Shown: positions 32,110 to 40,995 of the stretch, in pieces
Numbering within the stretch: the first letter of the stretch is position 1
Layout: each line of letters opens with the position of its first letter
From: MFD01275-c22 sp963705885
GTDB taxonomy: Bacteria > Actinomycetota > Actinomycetes > JACCUZ01
Direction: 5' to 3'
Length of the DNA: 64,000 bases
Assembly (NCBI GenBank): GCA_963705885.1
Contig: OY970120.1
Coordinates: forward strand, 930,001 to 994,000
Notes under the pieces: model-generated
Database searches by the model: none
The model's input: the letters and a program-made list of their open reading frames with translations, nothing else
Told to the model about the DNA's origin: nothing
Position numbers and translations under genes: made by a program

Positions 32110-32183
32110 TGGAGCGGGTGACGAGAATCGAACTCGCACTGTCAGCTTGGGAAGCTGATGTTCTGCCATTGAACTACACCCGC
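32110..32183 (-). tRNA. tRNA-Gly (anticodon CCC), CCA encoded
   Basis: On the minus strand the acceptor GCGGGTG pairs with CACCCGC. The anticodon stem CAGC/GCTG encloses the loop TTCCCAA (anticodon CCC, reading GGG), the T-arm is GCGAGTTCGATTCTCGT, and the 3' end is T-CCA, encoded. It is strongly similar to E. coli glyU. Its 3' end faces the foreign-looking ABC pair, the usual side for island integration. Confidence 0.92.
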
Positions 32184-32227
32184 GATGGCGCGCGGACATC
32201 GTACAGGCCGGCTAGTAGGGTCGCACC

Positions 32228-32803
32228 GTGCTGCTCTCGGACAGGGACATCCGCAAGGAGATGGAGTCGGGGCGGGTGTCGCTGGAGCCCTTCGACCCCG
32301 ACATGGTGCAGCCGTCGAGCGTGGACGTCCGCATGGACCGCTACTTCCGCGTCTTCGAGAACCACCGCTACCCCCACATCGACCCGGCCGAGGAGCAGGC
32401 CGAGCTGACCCGGCTCGTCGAGCCTGACGGGGACGAGCCGTTCATCCTGCACCCGGGGGAGTTCGTTCTCGCGAGCACCTACGAGGTCGTGACCCTGCCC
32501 GACGACGTCGCGGCCCGGCTGGAGGGCAAGTCGAGCCTCGGGCGCCTGGGGCTGTTGACGCACTCGACTGCCGGGTTCATCGACGCCGGCTTCTCCGGCC
32601 ACGTGACGCTCGAGCTCTCCAACGTCGCGACGCTGCCGATCAAGCTGTGGCCGGGCATGAAGATCGGCCAGCTCTGCTTCTTCCGGCTCTCCAGCCCGGC
32701 GGACGCGCCGTACGGATCCGGCGCGCAGGGCTCGCGCTACCAGGGGCAGCGCGGCCCGACGCCCTCGCGCTCCTTCCAGAGCTTCCACCGCACCCGCACC
32801 TGA
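32228..32803 (+). CDS. dcd: dCTP deaminase (dUMP-forming type)
   Basis: A 191-residue trimeric enzyme: MLLSDRDIRKEMESGRVSLEPF, the substrate motif QPSSVDVRMD, AARLEGKSSLGRLGL (catalytic Arg/Ser), and the catalytic Glu in GFSGHVTLELSN, with C-terminal SRYQGQRGPTPS closing over the nucleotide. Actinobacterial Dcd is usually bifunctional and converts dCTP directly to dUMP plus pyrophosphate and ammonia, feeding thymidylate synthesis. GTG start; located right after tRNA-Gly in opposite orientation. Confidence 0.93.
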   Translation: MLLSDRDIRKEMESGRVSLEPFDPDMVQPSSVDVRMDRYFRVFENHRYPHIDPAEEQAELTRLVEPDGDEPFILHPGEFVLASTYEVVTLPDDVAARLEGKSSLGRLGLLTHSTAGFIDAGFSGHVTLELSNVATLPIKLWPGMKIGQLCFFRLSSPADAPYGSGAQGSRYQGQRGPTPSRSFQSFHRTRT

Positions 32804-32815
32804 GCACCGGCCGCC

Positions 32816-35356
32816 CTACGTGGTCGCCACCGCGTCGAGGATGTCGAGCCGGGCGGCCCGGCGGGCCGGCAGCAGCGCGGCCAGCAGCCCGCACGAGCCG
32901 GCGATCGCGACGATCGCCGCGAGCTGGCCGAACGGCACGACCATGCGGGCCGTCTCGATGCCCGACTCCTTGATCGCGAAGACGAGCGACCAGCCCAGGA
33001 ACAGCCCGACGGCGAGGCCGAGCAGCGTCCCGTAGACCGCCACGAGGGCCGCCTCCCAGCGGACCATGCCGCGCAGGTGGCCGCGACTCATGCCGACGGC
33101 CCGGAGCAGACCGAGCTCCCGCGTCCGCTCCACGACGGACAGGGAGACCGTGTTCGCGATGCCGACCAGCGCGATGACGATGGCGAGGGCCAGCAGCGCG
33201 TAGACGAAGCCCAGCAGCGCGTTGAACTCGTCGACGACCATCTGGCGCATCTCGGCCCGGTTCATGACCTCGACGTTGGCGTACTCGGCGGTCACCGTGT
33301 CCACGGCGCTGCGCAGCGCGGACGAGCTCACGCCGTCCTCGCCGGTGACGTAGACCGTCGAGTCCAGCGCCGCGGGCAGGGCGGCGGTGAGCGCCGCGCG
33401 GTCGACCCAGACCTGGCCGGCCCAGTCCGGGTGGTCGAACAGGGCACGCACGACGAACTCGCGGGAGGCGCCCGTGTCGAACGTGATGTCGACGCGGTCG
33501 CCGAGGGCCCACCCCTTGCCCTCGGCGTGCCGGGCGCTCACGGCCAGGCCGTCGGCGCCCATCGACGCCAGCGACCCCTCGGACACCCCGAGGTCGAAGA
33601 CCGACTCCACGGTCGCCGCCGGCCACCCCGCGAGGTCCGTGACGTCGCCCGCCACCTCGGCCCGGGCGAACTGACGGGGCACCGCCGCCGCCACCCCGTC
33701 GGCCGCGGCCAGCTCGGCCGCCAGCGCGGGGCTGGCGCCGCCGTAGACCCACGCGCCGGTCTCGAGGACGAGGTCGCCGCGGAACTCCTGGTCGAACGAG
33801 TGGCTGATCGACCACTTGCCGGACGCGGCGAACACGGTGATGGCCCCGACGAGGGCGACCCCGATCATCAGGGCAGAGGCCGTGGCCGCGGTGCGCTTGG
33901 GGTTGCGCACCGAGTTCTCGCGGGCGAGCACGCCCCGTACGCCGGTGGCCCTCGGCAGCGGGAGGGCGAGGGCGCGCAGCACCGGGTGGACCAGCACCGG
34001 GCTCAGGGTCGCGACACCGAGGAACCCGGCCAGCGCGCCCAGCAGCACCAGCTCGACCGTGCCGCTCGTGATGCCGAGGACGACGGCCGCCGCGCTGCCC
34101 GCGGTGAGCAGGACGCCCAGCGCGATCCGCTTCCGTGAGGGACGCGTCGCCTCGACCGCGACGTCACGCATCGCTGCCACCGGGGCGACCCTGGCGGCCC
34201 GGCGGGCGGGCAGCAGCGCGGACCCGACGGTCACGACCACGCCGACGGCGAACGCCAGCAGCAGCGAGGACCCCGACACGACCAGCGGCCCGTCGGGCAG
34301 CGTGATGCCGAAGCTCTGCCACAGCGACTTGATGCCGATCGCCACTCCGACGCCCGCCAGCAGCCCGAGCGCGGACGCCAGCACGCCCACCGTGGCCGCC
34401 TCCAGAGCGACGCTGCGGCGGACCTGCTTCCTGCTGGCCCCGATGGCCCGCAGCAGGGCGAGCTCCTTCGACCGCTGCGCGACGAGGATCGCGAACGTGT
34501 TGTTGATGATGAAGGCACCGACGAGCAGCGCGATGCCCGCGAACACGTTCATGAACACGCCGAAGAAGTCGACGTCCTCGTTCTTGCGGTTCGCGTTCTC
34601 CTCGGCCAGGGCGGCACCGGTGAGCGCCTCGACCTCGCCGCCGAGCTCGCTGCGGACGGCCGCGGCGACCTCACGCTGGCTGACCCCCTCCGCCGCCTTC
34701 ACCGCGATGCTGTCGACGGTCCCCTCGCGACCCAGCAGCCGCTGCGCCGTGCCCACGGTGAACAAAACGGTCCGGTTGCCGGCCCGGTTGTCGGCGTCGC
34801 CGAACGTGGCGACCCCCACGACCTCGACGGGCTCCGGGCCTGCCGCGGTCAGCACCGACGTCCGGTCGCCCGGGGCCAGCCCGACCTCGTCGGCCAGCGA
34901 CCGGTCCACGACCACCTCGTCGTCACCTCGGGGACCCCGGCCCTCGACGAGGGTGAACGGGTTCAGCGACGTCTCGTCGGTCCACGCCGCCCCGGCCGGC
35001 ACGGCTCCGGAACCGACGTCGTCCACGGGCTCGCCGTCGCGGTCCACGACCTGCGCGAAGCCCTCGACCCGCGGTGCCACCGCGGCGACGCCCGGGAGGC
35101 CGGCCACCCGGCCGACGAGCGTGTCGTCGACCGGCGCGTGGGCGGTCCCGTTGAAGGACTCGATGGTCGCCGGCCCGCGCACCAGAGCATCCGTGCCGCG
35201 CTCGGCGTCGGCGAAGACGCCCGAGAGCGTGGCGCGCATCGTGTCGGTGAACACCAGCGACCCCGCCATGAAGGCGACGCCGAGCAGGACGGCGAGCACC
35301 GTGCCCACGAGCCGTCGCTTGTGCGCCGCGATCCCGCGCAGCGTGAGGCTGAGCAC
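32816..35356 (-). CDS. FtsX-family ABC transporter permease
   Basis: An 846-residue permease with two FtsX modules: helix 1 (LVGTVLAVLLGVAFMAGSLVFTDTMR), an extracytoplasmic MacB-type domain (residues ~45-255), a three-helix FtsX block (~270-410; ELALLRAIGASRKQV), a second extracytoplasmic domain, and a second FtsX block ending PARRAARLDILDAVATT. It has native high-GC codon use, unlike the similar pair at 28653-31927. It is downstream of and two bases from its ATPase partner. Likely exports a lipid, peptide or drug, or extracts lipoproteins. Confidence 0.85.
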   Translation of the reverse strand: MLSLTLRGIAAHKRRLVGTVLAVLLGVAFMAGSLVFTDTMRATLSGVFADAERGTDALVRGPATIESFNGTAHAPVDDTLVGRVAGLPGVAAVAPRVEGFAQVVDRDGEPVDDVGSGAVPAGAAWTDETSLNPFTLVEGRGPRGDDEVVVDRSLADEVGLAPGDRTSVLTAAGPEPVEVVGVATFGDADNRAGNRTVLFTVGTAQRLLGREGTVDSIAVKAAEGVSQREVAAAVRSELGGEVEALTGAALAEENANRKNEDVDFFGVFMNVFAGIALLVGAFIINNTFAILVAQRSKELALLRAIGASRKQVRRSVALEAATVGVLASALGLLAGVGVAIGIKSLWQSFGITLPDGPLVVSGSSLLLAFAVGVVVTVGSALLPARRAARVAPVAAMRDVAVEATRPSRKRIALGVLLTAGSAAAVVLGITSGTVELVLLGALAGFLGVATLSPVLVHPVLRALALPLPRATGVRGVLARENSVRNPKRTAATASALMIGVALVGAITVFAASGKWSISHSFDQEFRGDLVLETGAWVYGGASPALAAELAAADGVAAAVPRQFARAEVAGDVTDLAGWPAATVESVFDLGVSEGSLASMGADGLAVSARHAEGKGWALGDRVDITFDTGASREFVVRALFDHPDWAGQVWVDRAALTAALPAALDSTVYVTGEDGVSSSALRSAVDTVTAEYANVEVMNRAEMRQMVVDEFNALLGFVYALLALAIVIALVGIANTVSLSVVERTRELGLLRAVGMSRGHLRGMVRWEAALVAVYGTLLGLAVGLFLGWSLVFAIKESGIETARMVVPFGQLAAIVAIAGSCGLLAALLPARRAARLDILDAVATT

Positions 35357-35358
35357 GG

Positions 35359-36129
35359 TCAGACCTCCAGGTTCTTCATGTGGTCGAGGACCTTGTCCGG
35401 CGTCGGCGAGTCCATGTCGTGCACGATGCGGCCGTCCGCGAGGAACACCACGCGGTCGGCGTGGCTCGCGGCGACGGGGTCGTGGGTGACCATGACGATG
35501 GTCTGGGACTCCTCGTCGACCGACTGGCGCAGGAAGGTCAGGACCTCCTCGCCGGAGCGGGAGTCCAGGTTGCCGGTCGGCTCGTCGGCGAAGATCACCT
35601 CGGGCCGTCCGGCGAGCGCCCGGGCGACCGCGACCCGTTGCTGCTGGCCGCCGGAGAGCTCGCTCGGCCGGTGGCGCAGCCGGTCGCGCAGGCCCACGAC
35701 GTCGATGACCCGGTCGAGCCAGGCCTGGTCGGGGGCGCGGCCCGCCAGCCGCATCGGCAGCGTGATGTTCTCCGCGGCGGTGAGGGTCGGCACCAGGTTG
35801 AACTGCTGGAAGACGAAGCCGACGCGGTCCCGGCGCAGCCGGGTGAGCGCCTTGTCCTTCAGCGTGGTCAGCTCGGCGTCACCGACCCAGGCCCGGCCGC
35901 TCGTCGCGGTGTCCAGGCCGGCGGTCACGTGCATGAGCGTCGACTTGCCCGATCCCGACGGGCCCATGACGGCGGTGAACCGGCCGGCGTAGAAGTCCAC
36001 GGTCACGCCGGCGAGCGCGTGCACGGTGGCGTCGCCGTGGCCGTACGTCTTGGTCAGGTCGACGGCGCGGACGGCGGCGCGCGCCGCGAGCGATGTGTCG
36101 GGGCGGGGCTGCGGGACGGTGGTCGTCAT
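35359..36129 (-). CDS. ABC transporter ATP-binding protein (MacB/LolD type)
   Basis: A 256-residue ATPase: Walker A MGPSGSGKSTLMH, FVFQQFNLVPTLTAAEN, signature LSGGQQQRVAVARAL, Walker B VIFADEPTGNLD, H-loop VTHDPVAAS. These FQQFNL and TGNLD variants are typical of the MacB/FtsE group that energises FtsX permeases. The gene precedes the permease and is separated from it by two bases, so the two form one unit. Confidence 0.9.
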   Translation of the reverse strand: MTTTVPQPRPDTSLAARAAVRAVDLTKTYGHGDATVHALAGVTVDFYAGRFTAVMGPSGSGKSTLMHVTAGLDTATSGRAWVGDAELTTLKDKALTRLRRDRVGFVFQQFNLVPTLTAAENITLPMRLAGRAPDQAWLDRVIDVVGLRDRLRHRPSELSGGQQQRVAVARALAGRPEVIFADEPTGNLDSRSGEEVLTFLRQSVDEESQTIVMVTHDPVAASHADRVVFLADGRIVHDMDSPTPDKVLDHMKNLEV

Positions 36130-36279
36130 CGGAACTCCGAGCGTGCGGCGCCTCGGGACGAGGCGGCTCCAGCAGGTCGGTGGACGGCCGGTTCCAGGGC
36201 ACCCCCGTGGCGTCCACGCGACGAGAGTGCCGCAACCGGCGCCTTCCCGCGAGCGGTTTCGAGGAGTCGGTGGCGCAGC

Positions 36280-38847
36280 TCAGCGCACGGCGCGCATGAG
36301 CTGGGCCCGCGGAGACGCGTGCCCCGACGACGCCCAGTGCGGGTCGCGGGTCTGCACCCACAGCGGGAGCAGCTCGGGCGACATGGACTGCGCGAAGTGG
36401 TGGCCCTGGCCGAGCTCGCAGCCCAGCTCGGCGAGCAGGACGGCCGTCTCGGGCTTCTCGATGCCCTCGGCGACCACCTCGAGGTCGAGGTGGCCCGCCA
36501 GGTCGGCGACGGCGGCGACGATGGCCCGGTCCCGCGGCGAGTCGTGCACCTGGCTGACGAAGGACCGGTCGATCTTGAGCTGCTGGATGGGCAGCTCCGA
36601 GAGGTGCGTCAGCGACGAGTAGCCGGTGCCGAAGTCGTCCAGCGACAGGCGTACGCCCAGCCGGCGCAGGTCGGCGAGCAGCTCGAGCGCGCGGTCGGCG
36701 TCGCTGAGGACGATCGTCTCGGTGATCTCCAGCGTGAGCCGGTTGCTGGGCAGGCCCCACCGTTCCAGCACCTCGGCCACCGTCTCCGGCAGCAGCGTGT
36801 CCAGCAGCGAGCGGGCGGAGAGGTTCACCGAGATGCCGATGTCGAGCCCGGCCTCCCGCCAGGACGCGCACGCGGCGACCGCCCGGTCGAGCACGAGCGT
36901 CGTGAGCGGGACGATGAGCCCGTTGCGCTCCGCGAGCGGCAGGAACAGCCCCGGCCGCAGCGTGCCGCGCACCGGGTGGTGCCACCGGACGAGCGCCTCG
37001 GTCGACACGATGCGGTCACGCACGAGGTCCATCACGGGCTCGACCTCGATGTCGACCTCCCCGGCCGCGATGGCCTCTCGCAGCTCGCCCATCAGCGACA
37101 GCAGCGACGGGTCGTTCACGTCGATGTCGGCGCGGTAGAGCACGCAGGCGTCGGGGCCGTTCTTCGCGGCGTACATCGCGATGTCGGCGCGCTTGAGCAG
37201 GTCGGAGACGTTGCGCCCGTGGGCCGGGGCCAGCGCGATGCCGGCCGACCCCGACAGGTGCAGCCGCTCCTCACCGACGGTGAAGGTCTCGTTGAGGGTC
37301 TCGAGCAGCAGGTGGGCGACCTTGTCGGCCTGGACGGGCACGGCGGGCGGGACGAGGACGGCGAACTCGTCGCCGCCCAGGCGCGCCACCGTCACGCCCC
37401 ACGGCGCGGCGTCGGCGAAGCGCTGGGCGACCTGGCCCAGCAGGTCGTCGCCGACGTGGTGCCCGAGCGTGTCGTTGACGACCTTGAACCCGTTCAGGTC
37501 GATGATCATCAGTGCCACCTCGCCGCCGCCGGTGCGGGCGTCGGCCAGCGCCACGTTGGCGTGGGTGGTCAGCTGGGCGCGGTTGGGCAGGCCGGTCAGG
37601 GTGTCGTGGAGCGCGTCGTGACGGAGCCTGCCGATGAGCATCTCGTTGTGCAGAGCGACCGAGGCGTGGTTCGCGATCGTCTGCAGGAGCTGCACGTCGC
37701 TCGCGGAGAAGCCCCGGACCTCACCGAGACGGTCGTGGACGGCGATCGCGCCGACGGTCAGCCCGTCGTAGCGCAGCGGGGCGAGCACGGCCTCGTCCGC
37801 GCCGCGCAGCTGCAGGTAGTGGCGTCCCGCGGGGTCGTCCCCGCGCACGAGGGTCGCGTCGACGTTGCGGATCAGGCTGCGCGTCGCCTCCCCGGCGGCG
37901 CGGGACGACTCGGCGTCGAGCGTGCCGACCTGCGATCCGTGCAGCCGCCAGACGGTGACCTCGGAGTCCCCGAAGCGCAGCACCTCGGCCGACTCGCCGC
38001 GCAGCAGCTCTCGGGCCTGCTCGAGCACGGAGGGCAGGACGTCGTCGGACTCCGGCGCCACGTTGAGCTCCCGGCTGAACCGGAAGAGCCGCTCGAGGCT
38101 GCTGTGCCGGTCGGCGAGGGAGGCGTAGGCGCGGTAGCCCGCCATGAGCATCACGCCGGACGCGACGAGCGGGACGGCCGCGAGGATGCCCAGCCGCAGC
38201 GTCAGCAGCGGCATGAGACCGATCATGGCGCTGGCCGCCGCCAGGCCGAGCCCCGAGATCAGGCTCCTGACCCCCGACAGGGGCGGCTTGCCGTCGTACC
38301 ACCGGATGATCACGCTGAGCACGACCAGGTCGACGGCCATCGCGGCGACGCAGGCGAGCACCGCGCCCGTCCACTCGCGGCCGCCGTCGAGGGTGCTGCC
38401 GCCGCCCACCACCCGGAAGACCACGAGCGCCACGGCGGTGTCGGCGAAGATCAGGGCGATGTTGACGCCCGACTTGAGCAGGGTCTGGCGGCGGTGCAGC
38501 AGCATCACCAGGGCCGGCCCGACGACGCGGGCGATGAGCAGGTCCTCGGGCACGGAGTAGAAGAACGCGAGCATGAACGGGATCTCGCTGATCGAGATGC
38601 TCTGGGCCTCGCGGCCGACCTGGATGTGGAAGACCCAGATCTCTGTCGCGGCGAACATCAGCGCCAGCACCCACCACGGGATGCGCAGGTCCGCCGGCGG
38701 GTCCGGCGGGGAGGCCTGGACGCCCAGCCAGAGCGCGGTCCCCACGACCGTCAGCAGCACGACCAGGGCCAGCACCCGGCGGGTGGGCCGGGAGGCCCGG
38801 CGCGGGGGCTGCGTCGAGGTCCCCTGCGCACCGCGGCTGATGGTCAT
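36280..38847 (-). CDS. GGDEF-EAL cyclic-di-GMP protein with membrane and GAF sensor
   Basis: An 855-residue protein. Six to eight N-terminal helices form a membrane sensor (residues ~20-250), then a GAF-like domain (~265-420, FRFSRELNVAPESDD...LQTIANHASVALHNEM), a GGDEF domain with intact RLGGDEFAVLV, and an EAL domain with intact STEALVRWHHP, DDFGTGYSSL and AEGIEKPE. Both catalytic motifs look complete, so it may both make and degrade c-di-GMP. The start is taken at ATG 38847, before the first helix; 23 extra codons to 38916 are possible. Confidence 0.87.
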   Translation of the reverse strand: MTISRGAQGTSTQPPRRASRPTRRVLALVVLLTVVGTALWLGVQASPPDPPADLRIPWWVLALMFAATEIWVFHIQVGREAQSISISEIPFMLAFFYSVPEDLLIARVVGPALVMLLHRRQTLLKSGVNIALIFADTAVALVVFRVVGGGSTLDGGREWTGAVLACVAAMAVDLVVLSVIIRWYDGKPPLSGVRSLISGLGLAAASAMIGLMPLLTLRLGILAAVPLVASGVMLMAGYRAYASLADRHSSLERLFRFSRELNVAPESDDVLPSVLEQARELLRGESAEVLRFGDSEVTVWRLHGSQVGTLDAESSRAAGEATRSLIRNVDATLVRGDDPAGRHYLQLRGADEAVLAPLRYDGLTVGAIAVHDRLGEVRGFSASDVQLLQTIANHASVALHNEMLIGRLRHDALHDTLTGLPNRAQLTTHANVALADARTGGGEVALMIIDLNGFKVVNDTLGHHVGDDLLGQVAQRFADAAPWGVTVARLGGDEFAVLVPPAVPVQADKVAHLLLETLNETFTVGEERLHLSGSAGIALAPAHGRNVSDLLKRADIAMYAAKNGPDACVLYRADIDVNDPSLLSLMGELREAIAAGEVDIEVEPVMDLVRDRIVSTEALVRWHHPVRGTLRPGLFLPLAERNGLIVPLTTLVLDRAVAACASWREAGLDIGISVNLSARSLLDTLLPETVAEVLERWGLPSNRLTLEITETIVLSDADRALELLADLRRLGVRLSLDDFGTGYSSLTHLSELPIQQLKIDRSFVSQVHDSPRDRAIVAAVADLAGHLDLEVVAEGIEKPETAVLLAELGCELGQGHHFAQSMSPELLPLWVQTRDPHWASSGHASPRAQLMRAVR

Positions 38848-39000
38848 GCTCGGTGCATCGACGCGTTGTGCCCCGGGCCTGAGCGCGAGCTCAGACCCAG
38901 GTCGCGCCGGGCTCACAGCCCGCAGCGGTGCCCTTCATGACGGCCTCCTCGCCCCGTGTCCCTGCCGATACCGGCTGACCCTGTCGTGTCTGCATCATGA

Positions 39001-40797
39001 TCACTCCCACCCCGCGCTCGACCAGAGGTCGTTGGCCCACTCGGCGTCCGCCCAGGTGGCTCCCGCCCAGGTGGCTCCCGCCCAGGTGTTCCCGGCCCAG
39101 GTCGCCCCGGCCCAGGTCGCCCCGGCCCAGTCGTTGCCGGCCCAGGTGGCCCCGGCCCAGGTCGCCCCGGCCCAGGTGGCCCCGGCCCAGGTGGCCCCGG
39201 CCCAGGTCGCGCCCAGGTAGGGCGAGGCCGTCCAGGAGCCGCCGGCCCAGGTGGCGCCGTTGTAGCTGCCGCCGGCCCAGGTCGCGCCCAGGTAGTCGGT
39301 CGTGTCCACGGACCGGCCGAAGATGTCCTTCTCGCCCTTGAGGGTGACGCCCTTCCACCTGATCCGGAAGTTGCCGCGCGATCGGTCCAGCGACCCGCCC
39401 CCGGCGTGCAGCTTGGCGGCGGTCACCCACCTGGTGCCCGTGCCGATGGCCGAGGTGAGGTCCAGCGAGCCGGCGCCCCGGGCGTCCTCGGTCGTGCCGG
39501 GCACGCTCTGGGCGGACCGCCGCAGGATGTCCTTGACCTGGTCCGGCGTGAGCCAGGGCCGCTGCGAGAGCAGCAGCGCCGCGGCGCCGGACACGACGGC
39601 GGCCGACTGCGAGGTGCCGCTGCCCTTGAAGAACCGGTCGCCGAGGGCGCCGGTGGCGCCGTACTTGGCGTCGACGAACGAGCCCTTCGCCCGGAGGCTG
39701 ACGACCGAGACGCCGGGGGCGACGAGGTCCGGTGCCCGCTCCCCGGCGGCGACGTTGCCCCGCTGGGAGAAGGCCGGCACGGTGTCGTCGTCGCGGGTGG
39801 CGGTGCCCTGGTTGTTGACGGAGCCGACCGCCAGCACGGCCGGGCTGTACGCCGGGTTGGCCAGCCCGGTGCGGGTCGCGCCGCTGTTGCCGGCGGACAC
39901 CACCACGACGATGCCCTTGCTCCAGGCGACCTCCGCGGCGTGGGCCAGCGGGTCGAGCCGGTAGTCCTGGCTGGAGTCGGTGCCGAACGAGAGGTTCAGC
40001 ACGCGGATGTTCAGGCCGTTGTCCTGCGCGTGGCTGACGACCCAGTCGATGGCCGCCAGGACCTGTGAGACGTCGGTGTTGCCCTGGGCGTCGGCCAGCT
40101 TGAGGCTGACGACGCGCGAGCCGGGTGCCATGCCGCTGAACTTCGAGTCCGACGTCCACCCGGACACGTTCGCGCCCTGGTCGCGGCCGGCGATGATGCC
40201 CGCCATGTGCGTGCCGTGGCCGTACGTGTCCAGGTTGCGCAGGTTGTTCACCTGCGACTCGAAGGACAGGTCCGGCCCGATGACCAGCTTGTTCGGGGTC
40301 ATCAGGCCCTCGACGGGCAGGACGCCGGAGTCCAGCAGGGCGACGTCGACGCCCTGGCCGGTGTAGCCGTTGCGCCAGAAGGTGGTGGCCCCGGTCAGCT
40401 TGGCCACGTTGGTCATGTCGCCGTTCTCGCCCGTCGGGCCGAGGCCGGCGCCCTGCAGCCGCACGCTGCTGTCCTCGGTGACGGCCTCCACGCCCGGCAC
40501 GCCGCGCAGCCGCGCTGCGGTCGCGCTGGGGACGTCCACGACGAGGGTGTCCAGCGACGCCTGGGCGGCGACGACGCGGCCACCGAGGCGTACGGCCGCC
40601 CGGCCGACGTCGCTGGCGTACCCCGTGTCGCTCTGCACGATGAGCCGCGTGGTCGGCCCCCCGGCCGAGGAGTCCGCGGCGGCCACGGTCGTGAGGTGGT
40701 TGCCTGTGGAGGGCGCCAGGAGCAGCCCGCCGACGGCCAGCGTCGCGGCGACGCCAGCGCGCCAGCCCATCGCCCGGTCGAGTCGGTGCGGTTTCAC
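39001..40797 (-). CDS. secreted S8 subtilisin-like peptidase with C-terminal ATWAG repeats
   Basis: A 598-residue protein from GTG 40797, which has GGAGGA seven bases upstream (a GTG 12 codons earlier lacks one). A signal peptide (GVAATLAVGGLLLAPST) is followed by an inhibitor-I9-like propeptide (~residues 50-115) and an S8 catalytic domain with Asp in VALLDSGV, His in YGHGTHMAGI and Ser in GSGTSQSAAV. The last ~95 residues are Trp-rich pentapeptide repeats (ATWAG, 11 near-perfect units plus variants). Similar Trp/Gly tails occur in other actinomycete subtilases. The repeats are probably a wall- or surface-associating or assembly module; their role is not established. Confidence 0.88.
   Translation of the reverse strand: MKPHRLDRAMGWRAGVAATLAVGGLLLAPSTGNHLTTVAAADSSAGGPTTRLIVQSDTGYASDVGRAAVRLGGRVVAAQASLDTLVVDVPSATAARLRGVPGVEAVTEDSSVRLQGAGLGPTGENGDMTNVAKLTGATTFWRNGYTGQGVDVALLDSGVLPVEGLMTPNKLVIGPDLSFESQVNNLRNLDTYGHGTHMAGIIAGRDQGANVSGWTSDSKFSGMAPGSRVVSLKLADAQGNTDVSQVLAAIDWVVSHAQDNGLNIRVLNLSFGTDSSQDYRLDPLAHAAEVAWSKGIVVVVSAGNSGATRTGLANPAYSPAVLAVGSVNNQGTATRDDDTVPAFSQRGNVAAGERAPDLVAPGVSVVSLRAKGSFVDAKYGATGALGDRFFKGSGTSQSAAVVSGAAALLLSQRPWLTPDQVKDILRRSAQSVPGTTEDARGAGSLDLTSAIGTGTRWVTAAKLHAGGGSLDRSRGNFRIRWKGVTLKGEKDIFGRSVDTTDYLGATWAGGSYNGATWAGGSWTASPYLGATWAGATWAGATWAGATWAGATWAGNDWAGATWAGATWAGNTWAGATWAGATWADAEWANDLWSSAGWE
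39046..39285 (-). repeat. 15-bp tandem repeats encoding (ATWAG)n
   Basis: Eleven contiguous 15-bp units (39046-39210) encode ATWAG, with NDWAG and NTWAG variants, followed upstream by two spaced degenerate ATWAGG copies to 39285. The near identity at DNA level means copy number can change by slippage. Confidence 0.8.
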
Positions 40798-40995
40798 GGC
40801 AAGTTCCTCCACGGTCCGTACGTTGTCGTGCACAGATCGTGACTATCCCTTTACCCGTTACCCACGGACATGGCTCGGCGACGCATTGCACACGTTCGGG
40901 CTAACAGATCGCCGAACTGGTGACCGAACGGCCGATGCCGGCCGGGCCGAACGGGTAGGCGGGCCGTGGCACGTGCCGCCGCGCAGGGTGTGGGG

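Noticed and set aside
27664..32183. att direct repeats of an integrated element at tRNA-Gly
   Set aside because: I compared the tRNA 3' end by eye with the gene-poor region at 27.7-28.6 kb and found no convincing duplicate; no integrase gene remains.
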